A stretch of DNA of 64,000 bases from Candidatus Neomarinimicrobiota bacterium (GTDB lineage: Bacteria > Fidelibacterota > Marinisomatia > Marinisomatales > TCS55): contig JABIDL010000022.1 of the NCBI GenBank assembly GCA_018651745.1, positions 43,294 to 107,293 of the forward strand. Direction: 5' to 3'. This document shows, piece by piece, positions 26,455 to 36,014 of the stretch. The notes under the pieces were generated by a model that ran no database searches, was not told the DNA's origin, and saw nothing but the letters and a program-made list of their open reading frames with translations. Each line of letters starts with the position of its first letter. Positions within the stretch are counted from its first letter, which is position 1. The translations under genes and the position numbers were made by a program.

Positions 26455-28724
26455 TATTTCTCAGGTTTTGCGCTCAATGAAACTTTGAATGAAAGTATAG
26501 CTCTATGCGCATCGTAATAATTGAAATTTACATAATCCGGATGCGCTGTATTAACCAAAGAAACTTTATCAGAAAAAAGATTGCGAACAGTATAACTTAC
26601 TGTTAAATCCACCGGCCAAACATGGCGCTGATAAGATAGGGTTATATTTGTATTGCGGTGACTATCAATCTTCTGGAGGTCAATCCCTCGTATTAAATAA
26701 CTCTGCCGGCCCTGATACATATAACTCATATTCAATCGAAATTTCCTCCATCTTACATCCATCATAACATTCCCTTGGAGCGATGGTTTATTGGGAAAAA
26801 CTTCTTCATCGCTTGGGAATAATGTTGTCATGCTTGTTGTCAACTCAAATAACCGGTCCCAAGTTCTTCCCTGCCAGCGAAACTCCATCCCATTAATCCA
26901 CGCTCTGGTTATATTGGATGGGGCTACAACATTTTTCGTCAAAGGTCTATACACAATTTTATCAAGATAATAATTTCTAAACAGACCAACTCCCAACTTC
27001 CATCTACTAATGGGTTTCGTTTTTAGATTGTCCCAAATTAAATCAACATTTAATTCTGAAGTCGTGACATATTCTTTAAGCAACTTCGTATCGCCGATTT
27101 CTTCCGCTGGATTTTCTATCCATTGTTGAGTTGTTACCCACAGGAGCTGATCGTTTAATGTGGGAGGGCGATGGTTGGTCCCTTGGTTGAAAAAGATTTC
27201 ATAATCTAATCCACCGAGCCTTCCTGACAAATAGGCACCAACCCGAAATGTAGAAAGGGAAAAATCGGAATCATTATTATAATTGGTTTGTTCGATATAA
27301 AGAGTATCATTGTATTCGTCAATTACTTGATTGTGGGTGTAATGGCTGGAGCTGTTCCTTAACCCAAGTTCCCAACGAATTGTTTCTACTCCTTGGACCG
27401 GTTGATGAACAGAGTATCGAAACACGCTTGCCAAACCATTATCCTCTTGTGTCAGAATTCCACTGTCTGCCCATTTCAGTTCTGAATACAAATCGTTTAT
27501 TGTCTGGTCGGCCTTATATGTCTTTGATTCCCGCTCCCACTGAATTGTCCCGTCAAAATTTTTCCATGAAAATCCCTTCCCAACTTTAATTGATTCAGTA
27601 ATATCTTCAAGATTTCTACTCAAATTAGAAAAGAAATTATCTTCCCACGTCCAAGTTTTGATCCCGCCTTGGGCATACCATTCTCCCACAAAAGGAATTT
27701 CTCCATAAATGGATGCTCGATCCACTACCATTTCATCAGCAGATAAAATGGCACCAGAAGGATATTCAATCGTATTTTTTATTTTCATTCTTTTGGCTGT
27801 TGTTTGAATCAAAGAAAAATCCAAGTCCGCACCCACATTATTATAAAAAGCAGTGTGTAGCGTTCTACCATCGTAAAGACGAGATTTTCCTGAAAATCTC
27901 CCGGATGCAGATAAGGGACCTGCGCGTAACAAAATAGCGCCTCCTAAATCTTGATCGCTTTTATCGGTGATACCAAACGAGCGACTAATTTGAAAATCGT
28001 TTTTATCTGGTTTTTTTGAATGAAGCAATACAACTCCACCAAAATTCCCCGGCCCGAATAAAGTGCTCGCGCCTCCGCGGATAACTTCTACTTGCGCTAT
28101 TTCGGAAAGATCAACAAATGCCAAGTTTGCTGTGCCATCAACAGCCCTATTCATTTTCACACCGTCCATATAAACAGAAACTTCATTCGCATTGCTACCT
28201 CGAATGCTGATATGCTGTTTACCCCAAGATGTAGTCGTTACATTAACCGCTTCCATTTCTTGTAATACTTCCGCTACATCACGTATTCCTCGCTCTTCAA
28301 TACGGCGTATTGATACTACTTCCACACTACTGGATACATCTCTGTCAGAAGGTTTGCGTGTTCCCATAATGGTAATCATTTCGCCTTTAAGCACTGTGGA
28401 TTTTAAGCGAATAGAAACAGGAGACTGATCTGAAATTATCCGATTTTCATGGCGATACCCAATATAGGATACATTTAATGTAATGGGAAACGATCCCTCC
28501 CATTCAAGGGTAAATGAGCCATCTTCCCCCGATATTGTACCGAATGTAGTTTCTTGAATGATGATATTTGCACCAACCAATGGCCTGTCGGTTTCATCAT
28601 CAACTACATACCCATTTAACAATTTAATATCCTGAGGAAATGCTATTCCTGTTATCAGAAAAAATCCAATTAGAGCCTGAAAAACAATATTTTTTGCATT
28701 TAGAGAATGAATTGAATTAATCAT
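26454..28724 (-). CDS. TonB-dependent outer-membrane receptor
   Basis: The 756-residue protein has a signal peptide (to about residue 30). A carboxypeptidase-regulatory-like domain follows at about 32-115 (LNGYVVDDETDRPLVGANIII), then a plug domain at about 120-240 (VEVVSIRRIEERGIRDVAEVL, ISIRGSNANEVSVYMDGVKMN, VEVIRGGASTLFGPGNFGGVV). The 22-strand barrel ends NFNYYDAHRAILSFKVSLSA. Receptors of this type import siderophores, cobalamin or glycans using the TonB/ExbBD proton motive force; the ligand is unknown. It lies upstream of and is translationally coupled to a beta-helix lipoprotein, a pairing that recalls polysaccharide or metal uptake loci. Confidence 0.9.
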   Translation of the reverse strand: MINSIHSLNAKNIVFQALIGFFLITGIAFPQDIKLLNGYVVDDETDRPLVGANIIIQETTFGTISGEDGSFTLEWEGSFPITLNVSYIGYRHENRIISDQSPVSIRLKSTVLKGEMITIMGTRKPSDRDVSSSVEVVSIRRIEERGIRDVAEVLQEMEAVNVTTTSWGKQHISIRGSNANEVSVYMDGVKMNRAVDGTANLAFVDLSEIAQVEVIRGGASTLFGPGNFGGVVLLHSKKPDKNDFQISRSFGITDKSDQDLGGAILLRAGPLSASGRFSGKSRLYDGRTLHTAFYNNVGADLDFSLIQTTAKRMKIKNTIEYPSGAILSADEMVVDRASIYGEIPFVGEWYAQGGIKTWTWEDNFFSNLSRNLEDITESIKVGKGFSWKNFDGTIQWERESKTYKADQTINDLYSELKWADSGILTQEDNGLASVFRYSVHQPVQGVETIRWELGLRNSSSHYTHNQVIDEYNDTLYIEQTNYNNDSDFSLSTFRVGAYLSGRLGGLDYEIFFNQGTNHRPPTLNDQLLWVTTQQWIENPAEEIGDTKLLKEYVTTSELNVDLIWDNLKTKPISRWKLGVGLFRNYYLDKIVYRPLTKNVVAPSNITRAWINGMEFRWQGRTWDRLFELTTSMTTLFPSDEEVFPNKPSLQGNVMMDVRWRKFRLNMSYMYQGRQSYLIRGIDLQKIDSHRNTNITLSYQRHVWPVDLTVSYTVRNLFSDKVSLVNTAHPDYVNFNYYDAHRAILSFKVSLSAKPEK

Positions 28725-28776
28725 TCCAATAAAATAAGGTGTTTTTCGGGGATAAAATACCCGTTAATTTTCATCT

Positions 28777-29199
28777 ATGAAGGTACTGGTTTTGCAAGGT
28801 CCAAATTTTAATTTGATTGGTGTTCGTTCGGCTCAAATCGGAGAACATATCACTTTAAATAAAATAAATAGCGCTCTCAGAAAAGAAGCCAGAGAATTAA
28901 AAGCTGAGTTGAAAATTCTTCAGACTGCAAAAGTTGATCGGGCTTTAACTTTTCTACACCGAAATCGGAATTGGGCTGAGGGCATTATCTTAGCGCCGAT
29001 GGCATGGGCACATTATGAATATTCTATACAAGAGGCACTTGCATTGCTTGCAATACCTTCTATTCAGATTATTTTAAAACCACCGTTCGCTCTATCAGAA
29101 ACGTCTGAATCTATCTTTGATGCCGTTTGTCTAAAAACAATAACAAAAGAACCGGTTAGTGCTTACTTATCTGCCTTACAATCTTTGTTAAACCAATAA
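28777..29199 (+). CDS. Diverged AroQ-like (type II dehydroquinase fold) protein, probably not catalytic
   Basis: The 140 residues match AroQ length and begin with the GPNLN block (LVLQGPNFNLIGVR). The catalytic tyrosine of the R-x4-YG motif is replaced (GVRSAQIGEH). The NPGAYTHxS block reads APMAWAHYEYS, and the QSNxEGxxI and HxSN blocks are missing (LQTAKVDRALTFLH and ILKPPFALSETSE in their places). These known active-site positions indicate loss of dehydroquinate dehydratase activity, unless compensated. The Asn in GPN, the early Arg and one His persist. It is followed, 5 bases later, by an M23 peptidase lipoprotein gene. A moonlighting or structural role is inference. Confidence 0.65.
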   Translation: MKVLVLQGPNFNLIGVRSAQIGEHITLNKINSALRKEARELKAELKILQTAKVDRALTFLHRNRNWAEGIILAPMAWAHYEYSIQEALALLAIPSIQIILKPPFALSETSESIFDAVCLKTITKEPVSAYLSALQSLLNQ

Positions 29200-29204
29200 A
29201 ATCA

Positions 29205-30275
29205 ATGAAACCAGATTCTGATCGAAAACTGATCATTTTTATTTTTGGTGCATTATTTATCAGTTGTTCTGCGCCGACACCGGATCCAGAATCGATTCCA
29301 CCAGCCGAAACATCATTAACAATACTAAACCAAGGAACGAAGGCTGTCCTCACTATTCCGTATGGTGGTATTATTCCCCATAAGCCTATAAAATTTCTTT
29401 CTGCCGGAGCGCCAAAATCTATAATGAATCGCTGGGTTCCTTCGGGAATAGAAGATTCTCTTGCAGCGCTAATCGTTTCAACCGTAATTAAAAAAATTCC
29501 AAGCGGAGCATTTCAATATAAACTGTCTGACTTTAGCATCGAAAATGGGAATACAATTATTACATTTGCTATTGATTCAGCGATTATTATAGAGTCAATA
29601 AATGGATTATTTACGCGCTATCGCCAACATCAATCAATACCAATTGAACCTCTATTTTCTCATAATGGCAACCCTCCAACGCTAAGAGAAGTGGAGTCAA
29701 TTTCACTATCGCTTCCGTGCCAAGGTTATCCGGTTCCGAAACAAGCAAATCTTTTGCCGAATGCACCACGAACTTACAGGAACGGTATCCATCGGGGGAT
29801 TGACTTTTGGGCGGATTGGGGAACCCCAGTACGAGCTGTAGCTAATGGCACCGTAATTCGAGCGGATCATGGTTTTACTGAGGTAACGCCTGATTTCAGG
29901 GTAAAACTGCTGAAAATCGCCCATAAAACAGGGCATACACCATCAGATATTTTTAATCACATTCTACTTGGTCGAGCAGTTTTTATTGATCATGGGTTTG
30001 ACCTTGTTCCGGGCTATAGAGTTATTTCGATTTACGCTCATTTATCCGGTATCAGTAAACCGCTTTATCCCGGTGTTACCGTTGATAAAAATCAATTAAT
30101 CGGACATTCCGGGAATAGTGGAATAAAGGATGCAACATTGGGCGAAAGAACGGGTGCCCATCTGCACTGGGAATTGATTTTACAAAATGAAGGTGGGGAA
30201 TATTATCTTGGGCAAGGATTGAATTATAATGAATTATTTCCCTTACTTAACAATATCTTTAATCCCATAGAATAG
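29205..30275 (+). CDS. M23-family peptidase lipoprotein (LytM domain)
   Basis: The 356-residue protein starts with a lipoprotein signal (KLIIFIFGALFISC). The C-terminal half carries the LytM metallopeptidase motifs: HRGIDFWADWGTPVRAVANG (HxxxD), IDHGFDLVPGYRVISIYAHLS and AHLHWELIL (HxH). A 50-residue insertion (residues about 225-260) carries the YxHL-like module. The enzyme would cut peptidoglycan peptides or bridges in the periplasm, anchored to the membrane. It follows the AroQ-like gene closely and is ended by an intrinsic terminator at 30283. Confidence 0.85.
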   Translation: MKPDSDRKLIIFIFGALFISCSAPTPDPESIPPAETSLTILNQGTKAVLTIPYGGIIPHKPIKFLSAGAPKSIMNRWVPSGIEDSLAALIVSTVIKKIPSGAFQYKLSDFSIENGNTIITFAIDSAIIIESINGLFTRYRQHQSIPIEPLFSHNGNPPTLREVESISLSLPCQGYPVPKQANLLPNAPRTYRNGIHRGIDFWADWGTPVRAVANGTVIRADHGFTEVTPDFRVKLLKIAHKTGHTPSDIFNHILLGRAVFIDHGFDLVPGYRVISIYAHLSGISKPLYPGVTVDKNQLIGHSGNSGIKDATLGERTGAHLHWELILQNEGGEYYLGQGLNYNELFPLLNNIFNPIE

Positions 30276-30282
30276 TAACAAT

Positions 30283-30315
30283 AAAAAAGCCCCCCAAAAA
30301 CGGGAGGCTTTTTTA
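30283..30315 (+). terminator. Intrinsic terminator, bidirectional
   Basis: A 13-position stem (one mismatch) with an A5 loop and A/T tails, aaaaaagcc...ggctttttt, lies 8 bases past the M23 peptidase stop. T-runs on both strands mean it can also end transcription from the right. Confidence 0.88.
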
Positions 30316-30334
30316 TTTATCTGTTTAAATCAGA

Positions 30335-30475
30335 TTAACTACAACCATTTGGGTCATTATCATTCCGGGCAGATTGATTTGCCGGCGCAGAAACGTTTGA
30401 ATTAGCCTTCCCAGCTGGACCTCATTTGAAACTATTTATAAGTAATAATAATATATTTAGCCTTAGGTAATTCAT
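30335..30475 (-). pseudogene. Short open frame split by an in-frame TGA (possible remnant or stop-interrupted small lipoprotein)
   Basis: Read on the minus strand from the ATG at 30475, a hydrophobic 17-residue segment (MNYLRLNILLLLINSFK) is followed by TGA at 30422-30424 and then a clean frame of 28 codons (GPAGKANSNV to NDPNGCS) to a TAA at 30335. That TAA lies 20 bases before the terminator at 30315. If the TGA encoded Cys the segment would look like a small exported lipoprotein (CGPAG), but the lipobox is poor. There is no Shine-Dalgarno. It is probably decayed sequence. Confidence 0.25.
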
Positions 30476-30543
30476 TTAGTCAGTAGTGGCATTATTGAAA
30501 CAATTGGCTCAACTTAAGGAGCGTAGCGCTTATGAAATGAATA

Positions 30544-31215
30544 CTAACAATACGCTTTTTCAACTCCCGTTAAGAAATTATTCAAGGCAAGCAGGGCCTC
30601 TTTTATGGCTGACATTGTTTGGTCTTGTTTTTCTTTTGAATCATTTAGTTCCACAATCAATTTTCGAATCACCTCTCTATGCCAAATATCCGCATGCATG
30701 TGTACCGTGAAAAATTTGAGTGTGTTTTCATCGGTAATTCCATAAAACTTTTGAAGCCCCTCCTTTTTGGTTTCAGAAATTTCAGGCTGCATGGATTCAT
30801 AGCTGTAAAGCGCGGCTAAACCAATATGATATTGGTCAGATTTTGCAAGATTCATGAACGTGGTAACTAGTTTTTCCGTTTCTTCTAATGCAATTGCATG
30901 ATTAACATCATTCCGACCGTTTCCCATTCCCTCAGCAAACCGCATCCATAATTCCGGATGATTTTCATCTCCCAATTCTTCATCCATGAGATTTTCTAAA
31001 ATAATTTGTCTGATTCGAATATCATCACAATTAGCATGAATTGCAGAAAGATAGCGCGGAAAAACCGATACATGTTTAAAATATTGTGAAGCGTATTTTT
31101 GAATGGCGTTTTTCTCTAATTCGCCCTTACTCCAAGCTTCATAAAAAGAGTGTTTTAATAAATGATTATCTTGAATAATCGAGTCAACCTGTTCGATAAA
31201 TGAATAGTTTTCCAT
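30544..31215 (-). CDS. CADD-family heme-oxygenase-like protein, probable p-aminobenzoate synthase
   Basis: The 223-residue protein aligns by pattern with the Chlamydia CADD family (TIGR04305-like, PqqC/heme-oxygenase fold). The di-metal ligand motifs are visible as ENLMDEELGDENH (Glu...His), YSYESMQPEI (Glu) and HMHADIWHREV (His-x3-Asp-x2-His). Tyr25 in HSFYEAWSKGEL corresponds to the tyrosine that CADD is reported to sacrifice to make the aminobenzoate of folate. The start has AAAGGATG upstream. It is a single-gene unit between the terminators at 30283-30315 and 31352-31380. A plain TenA role is less likely. Confidence 0.75.
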   Translation of the reverse strand: MENYSFIEQVDSIIQDNHLLKHSFYEAWSKGELEKNAIQKYASQYFKHVSVFPRYLSAIHANCDDIRIRQIILENLMDEELGDENHPELWMRFAEGMGNGRNDVNHAIALEETEKLVTTFMNLAKSDQYHIGLAALYSYESMQPEISETKKEGLQKFYGITDENTLKFFTVHMHADIWHREVIRKLIVELNDSKEKQDQTMSAIKEALLALNNFLTGVEKAYC

Positions 31216-31351
31216 AATGTATCATCCTTTCGGTTTGGTTTGAATTATTACAAAGATTTTAATGTCAGATTAGATTAATAAAAAAGCACAATATTTTGAA
31301 GTTTTTTTTTGAACAGGATATCAGTATAATTATATCAATTCAATCAAAAAT

Positions 31352-31380
31352 AAAAAAGGGACTGTTTCCAGTCCCTTTTT
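31352..31380 (-). terminator. Intrinsic terminator at the end of the receptor/PorV operon
   Basis: A perfect 12-bp stem (aaaaagggactg / cagtccctttt) with a 4-base loop and A/T tracts on both sides lies 25 bases past the stop of the PorV-like gene at 31405. It can work in both directions. Confidence 0.88.
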
Positions 31381-31404
31381 ATACCTAACTAATTGAGAGT
31401 TAAA

Positions 31405-32457
31405 TCAGAATCCAATCGTTACTTGTAAAACGCTAGAATTGCTAAAATAGCTATTCACAGTCCGCATAGAATAAGCAATACCCATATTCATGTCACCTAG
31501 GGGGACATTGAGGCCTGCGCCAAAAGTGGGACCCCAAATGGATTCTGTCCAGTTGGTCCACTGACTATCGGTAGCTGTGCCGGGTTGGTCATCGGTCATA
31601 TTCTGCGTTGACATTCCACCCGCGACCCAAGCCGGGCCCATGGTATATTTACCTGCAAAGGAAACTGTATTCACAGAAAAAGAATTGTTATCAAACGCAC
31701 CCATGAGACTCAAACCGGGCATGGGTTTATAATTAACACCAATGCTTAATGTTGCCGGAAGATCAAAAGCCTCTGCCTTCACTCTGAACCTCTCCGAAGA
31801 AGAACCCGATTGGGATCCCTCCGGTGTGAGCGTTTGTTCTAAATCTGATCCCTGATATTCTAAACGAGATCCAAGATTTCTGAGAACCACTCCAATTGCA
31901 ATCGGCTGATCTGCGAATTGATATTGTACGCCCATATCAACTGCAACGCCATTCGCACCGGTATTAATTATCTGCTCTGAAACAAGCTTCAGGCTGGTGC
32001 CAAACCGAACGCGATCGAAAAATGATTTCGAATAGGCAGCTGTAATGGTTGAAAAACTGGGTGAATAATTTTCACCGGTGCCTTCTGTATTATCAGCTGT
32101 AGTAACCGGAATATCGCCAAAATCCAAGGTCTTTATAGAGAGACCAAAGGATCCGCCATTTCCAAGGTTGGCTACAAAGCCTGAGAAAAATACATTTACA
32201 TCGGCAATGTAATCCATCTGTGAGACAGTACCTTGAAAACCGCCTTTGGCAGCACCAATTCCTGCTGGGTTTGAGAATAAAGCTTCTACGCCGCTAGCTG
32301 TGGCAGTATTAGCCGCTCCTAAGGCTATATTCTGAGCACCCACAGGAATTAAGAGCTGTGACGCTCCAGCTGTTCCTGAGGATTTTATAGTCCCTGCTAT
32401 CGCCATAGACGCAAACAGAAATACACTGCTTACGAAGATTTTTGATTGAGTTTTCAT
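31405..32457 (-). CDS. PorV/PorQ-family outer-membrane protein
   Basis: The 350-residue protein has a signal peptide (residues 1-21). It continues TAGASQLLIPVGAQNIALGAANTATASGVEALFSNPAGIGAA, the classical PorV family start (GA..L.IPVGAR..AMG.A..A.a.G..A...NPAgl). Barrel strands follow to a final VLQVTIGF with terminal Phe. AAGGAAGG precedes the ATG. It is the third gene of a receptor, cargo, PorV operon (39155 to 31405). In type IX secretion PorV is an outer-membrane shuttle protein that delivers cargo with C-terminal signals. That role here is inferred from the neighbouring 1168-residue protein with such a C-terminus. Confidence 0.8.
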   Translation of the reverse strand: MKTQSKIFVSSVFLFASMAIAGTIKSSGTAGASQLLIPVGAQNIALGAANTATASGVEALFSNPAGIGAAKGGFQGTVSQMDYIADVNVFFSGFVANLGNGGSFGLSIKTLDFGDIPVTTADNTEGTGENYSPSFSTITAAYSKSFFDRVRFGTSLKLVSEQIINTGANGVAVDMGVQYQFADQPIAIGVVLRNLGSRLEYQGSDLEQTLTPEGSQSGSSSERFRVKAEAFDLPATLSIGVNYKPMPGLSLMGAFDNNSFSVNTVSFAGKYTMGPAWVAGGMSTQNMTDDQPGTATDSQWTNWTESIWGPTFGAGLNVPLGDMNMGIAYSMRTVNSYFSNSSVLQVTIGF

Positions 32458-32478
32458 AATTAATTCCTTCCTTACGGT

Positions 32479-35400
32479 TTAATATCGGTCAATTCTTTGT
32501 TCTGGCTGAACAACGCCCAACTTTAACACTTTCTCACCTGATGCTGTAGTTACATGGGCAAGATACATTCCGCTGGCTACGGGAATTCCGAAATTATTCT
32601 TCACGTCCCATACAGCATATTGCGATCCTACATCACTACCATCAATCACCTTAACGATTGTTCCAGCTAAGTCAAAGATTCGGATTGAATAATCACCTGT
32701 TTCCGGCAGATGGGTAAACTGTATCTGCTGGTCAACTGTATTCCGTTCTTCCGGATTAAATCCGAAATAAGGATTTGGCCATACATTGATGTTGTCAGAT
32801 GAATAGGTAGCCACTTCACCTTTATTTGAACTGGTTGAAAAGGTGAATACATCGGAGCTATTATTAGGCTTGGTGGTAACCATTCTAAAAATTGTCCCCG
32901 TTTCAGGTATCACAGCATCAACATTAGCTGGGAAGGTAGGATCATTTACATCGCCACCATTCCAATTCGCGAAGGTCATGTTCAATAGAACAACAGATGT
33001 GATCTGCCCAGACACTCCTAAATAATTAGGACTTGAGGCCCAGATGTAACCGGTCATTGCACCATTTGAAGTTGGATCAGCTGTAAGAGCAGCAATAATA
33101 GCGTCATAGCCAGTTGTCCCGGGTTCTTGTAGATAATGTTCCAATACATAAAAACTTTCCATGTATGGATCATTTGTACCGCCTGAAACAGCATGGTCGC
33201 CGGCAGCTAAGTCCCAAACGCCATTGCCATCTGGATCCCAGTACATTGGTAACAATTGGAAATCATCTGCTGGGTCTGCAACAACGCCAACATTCCAAAC
33301 TTCCATCGGTATATCAATGAATACACCGTTAGCATCATCCCACATTTTTCCACCGGTTGCGGTAAAGCGAAATTCAAAGTCATCTGGAATTAGGTGTTTA
33401 ATACCACCATTTGGATTTCCATAACCTGCTGTGTAACGAGTGATATACGGGTAAAAATCCTCGTAGTTCTTATTAGAACTGTTAGAGGTTGTGATAAACC
33501 AAGTAGAACCATTTGTCTGTTGATTTCCAATATTCGTTCTACCCATTCCAGGATACCCATTATAATCTGCCGCTGCACCTGCATAGCCGGAAATATCCCC
33601 ACCCGCATTTGCTGTTGCATAAAAATCCTTAAACTCTAGTGGAGGACCATCAACTTCAATTAAAAATCCTTCAACTACGGGGTTTGAGCTGGCGCCAACA
33701 GTGGTGGCATCGATGAAATCTACACCACCTTGAATAGTTACCTCCGATGCAATTGCTGCGCCGTCTGTCGAATTGGTTAAGGTCCAGTTTGTTACACTGG
33801 AACCATCGCTTAATGTATCTGCGAAGGATACGGAATAACTATCACCCGTAAGTCCAGTAGGATCAACCACCGTTAATGTAACAGAACCGTCAGATGCACC
33901 CGCTGAATGAGTCGCGGCAAACGCTGAACCAACAGTAGCAGTACTATCTGTTGCTGCCCAATTATTTAGCACCTGCGGACGAATGGTCATTATTTGCAAA
34001 GGGCTTTCCAAGGTTTTTGGAATACCATATTGGTTGTATCCATATGCAACCACCGCAAAATAATAGACACGGTTGGTTATTAAGGGTGAATTATTATTGA
34101 GTGCATCTACATCAATTTGGATATATCGCTTTATACCCGAATCATTCCCAAACTGCACTCTACGATTAATGGTTTCACCATAATTGGGATCAAACACATC
34201 ATCAAAAATTTCTGTAATATTATTGATCAGGTCATAGGTTGCAATGCGTTTTATATTTCCCGTTCCCGAAGCTGTCTCATATTGATACACATTATATCCT
34301 TCAAATTTAAAGGTGGTATTTTGACCTTGGAATGTGGTATCAATTGACCCGACCAGCATCACGTTATACACCCAAATTGTATCATATTCAAACCCTGTTG
34401 GTCCGGTAGTAACATCAACCGTAAATGCTGTATCTATTACCTCCACATGTTCTGAGGTTATAGTTGAAACCCAACTTGTATCCCAAGTAGTGTCGTAGGC
34501 CACAGGAATTGGTAGTTTATCAATAACATCTGTAACCGAATACGATTCAGCCGCATTATCCCATGTCATAATAATTTGATCTTCCAAAGTTGTCACAGAC
34601 ACTTCAGGTGCCGGTGGCGACTCAGGCAACGCAAATTGAATATCATAAGCAAGCTGCGCCAATGCATCTACTTCTTTTAAATAATTTAAAGATTGTAACG
34701 GTCCGCCGGCAGCTGCCATGAAAATCGCAAAAACAACTTCCTGCGAATCTCCAGGAGCCATCGTAAATGGGCCGGTGTTCATTAGAAAACGTCTATCGCC
34801 TGAAGGAAAGGCTCCATCGGCATCTATGTATTCAGTATCTGAATCGCCTGTATCCAGAGATGGATCTCCAGGGTGAACGAAGTTAGAGCCACCGGTTACC
34901 CAATCGGGGAAGGGTTCACCAGTCTTCATCAAACCTTGCATCAGGTTATAAGTTTCTTCAGCATAATTAGGATCACTCCAAAGGGGATCATCAGTATTAA
35001 TATATTTGACAAAAGAACTCATACTGAGGTTTTTAAAACCCGGTTGAGACTGTCCAAACATAAAAGCTGTATCACCGGCTGAGGCAACCATTGGTCCTTG
35101 AAAAAAGTCATACCCTACGGCCGGCGTTCCACCGGAATAACCTGCATAATCTGAATCCACTCCATCGTTATAACAAAAACCGAGACCGAGAGTAGTATCA
35201 CAACCTACCCAGTCATCACCTGCGTTGCCAAGGTCGGGGTCAGACCATAATCCTATATATAGATCATCAATCGTATTTCCGCCCTTGTTAATGATCAATT
35301 CCTTTACAAACATCATATCACCAAATGCATCCGGTCTATCAAAACCAAAAATTGTTGTTTGCACCTCCACGCCCAAAGGAAGGGTCCCAAAAATTGTGTG

Positions 35401-35985
35401 AGCCGTGGCGTCTCCATCATTGCTGACATACCAGACGACTTGATCTCCTATAAATTCGGGATAATCATTTCCATTGGGAAGTGGATCGTAAGTTCCATCG
35501 CTGTCCACATCAACCCAGGGTGCGCCATATGCTACCGGCCAGTTTTGAAAATCGCTATTGGCAAGAGGATCCGCAAGATCTGATTTACTAACCTTATACA
35601 ATTTATGAGTAGAAGAGGACGCATCACCACCATACGGACCGGAAACATTCTCAGGACCATATTCGGCGCAAGCTGTTCTAATTCCTCCATCTACCTTACC
35701 CGCCATCCATACTCCGGAAGCATATACTGTATATGTGTGATTATCTTTTGGCCATTCCATGCCGGAGTGACCTGTAACACGGTGACTAACAATCATACCG
35801 TTGTTTTCCAGATCATCACGAACACGGTTTCCATCAAAGTCTCCAGTTGACGCTACCGACGTCTTGTAGGAAGGCGACATATTGCCAACAACTGTTGCGT
35901 TTGATTTTTTGGCCAGCAAAGAACCATTCCAAAACAGAACGGTTATTGCGAGCGATCCAACAATATTATATTTGGAAATTTTCAT
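32479..35985 (-). CDS. Large exported protein with FlgD/T9SS-like C-terminal sorting domain
   Basis: The 1168-residue protein has a signal peptide (residues 1-25) and a start rich in aromatic and Gly/Asp blocks (SGVWMAGKVDGGIRTACAEYG). A middle region has fibronectin-like pieces (SPPAPEVSVTTLEDQIIMTWDN). The last about 85 residues, from NINVWPNPYFGFNPEE to YAVWDVKNNFGIPVASGMYLAHV and EKVLKLGVV, have the NPYF-start and GxPVASGMYxAHV-type end of FlgD-like immunoglobulin or sorting domains. Acidic Asp/Asn-rich loops suggest Ca2+ binding. It is probably cell-surface or secreted. It is flanked by a TonB receptor and a PorV gene in one operon, so it is a likely receptor partner. No enzymatic domain is recognised. 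Confidence 0.75.
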   Translation of the reverse strand: MKISKYNIVGSLAITVLFWNGSLLAKKSNATVVGNMSPSYKTSVASTGDFDGNRVRDDLENNGMIVSHRVTGHSGMEWPKDNHTYTVYASGVWMAGKVDGGIRTACAEYGPENVSGPYGGDASSSTHKLYKVSKSDLADPLANSDFQNWPVAYGAPWVDVDSDGTYDPLPNGNDYPEFIGDQVVWYVSNDGDATAHTIFGTLPLGVEVQTTIFGFDRPDAFGDMMFVKELIINKGGNTIDDLYIGLWSDPDLGNAGDDWVGCDTTLGLGFCYNDGVDSDYAGYSGGTPAVGYDFFQGPMVASAGDTAFMFGQSQPGFKNLSMSSFVKYINTDDPLWSDPNYAEETYNLMQGLMKTGEPFPDWVTGGSNFVHPGDPSLDTGDSDTEYIDADGAFPSGDRRFLMNTGPFTMAPGDSQEVVFAIFMAAAGGPLQSLNYLKEVDALAQLAYDIQFALPESPPAPEVSVTTLEDQIIMTWDNAAESYSVTDVIDKLPIPVAYDTTWDTSWVSTITSEHVEVIDTAFTVDVTTGPTGFEYDTIWVYNVMLVGSIDTTFQGQNTTFKFEGYNVYQYETASGTGNIKRIATYDLINNITEIFDDVFDPNYGETINRRVQFGNDSGIKRYIQIDVDALNNNSPLITNRVYYFAVVAYGYNQYGIPKTLESPLQIMTIRPQVLNNWAATDSTATVGSAFAATHSAGASDGSVTLTVVDPTGLTGDSYSVSFADTLSDGSSVTNWTLTNSTDGAAIASEVTIQGGVDFIDATTVGASSNPVVEGFLIEVDGPPLEFKDFYATANAGGDISGYAGAAADYNGYPGMGRTNIGNQQTNGSTWFITTSNSSNKNYEDFYPYITRYTAGYGNPNGGIKHLIPDDFEFRFTATGGKMWDDANGVFIDIPMEVWNVGVVADPADDFQLLPMYWDPDGNGVWDLAAGDHAVSGGTNDPYMESFYVLEHYLQEPGTTGYDAIIAALTADPTSNGAMTGYIWASSPNYLGVSGQITSVVLLNMTFANWNGGDVNDPTFPANVDAVIPETGTIFRMVTTKPNNSSDVFTFSTSSNKGEVATYSSDNINVWPNPYFGFNPEERNTVDQQIQFTHLPETGDYSIRIFDLAGTIVKVIDGSDVGSQYAVWDVKNNFGIPVASGMYLAHVTTASGEKVLKLGVVQPEQRIDRY

Positions 35986-36014
35986 AATTACCTCTTTACC
36001 CTTTTATGTTTGAA

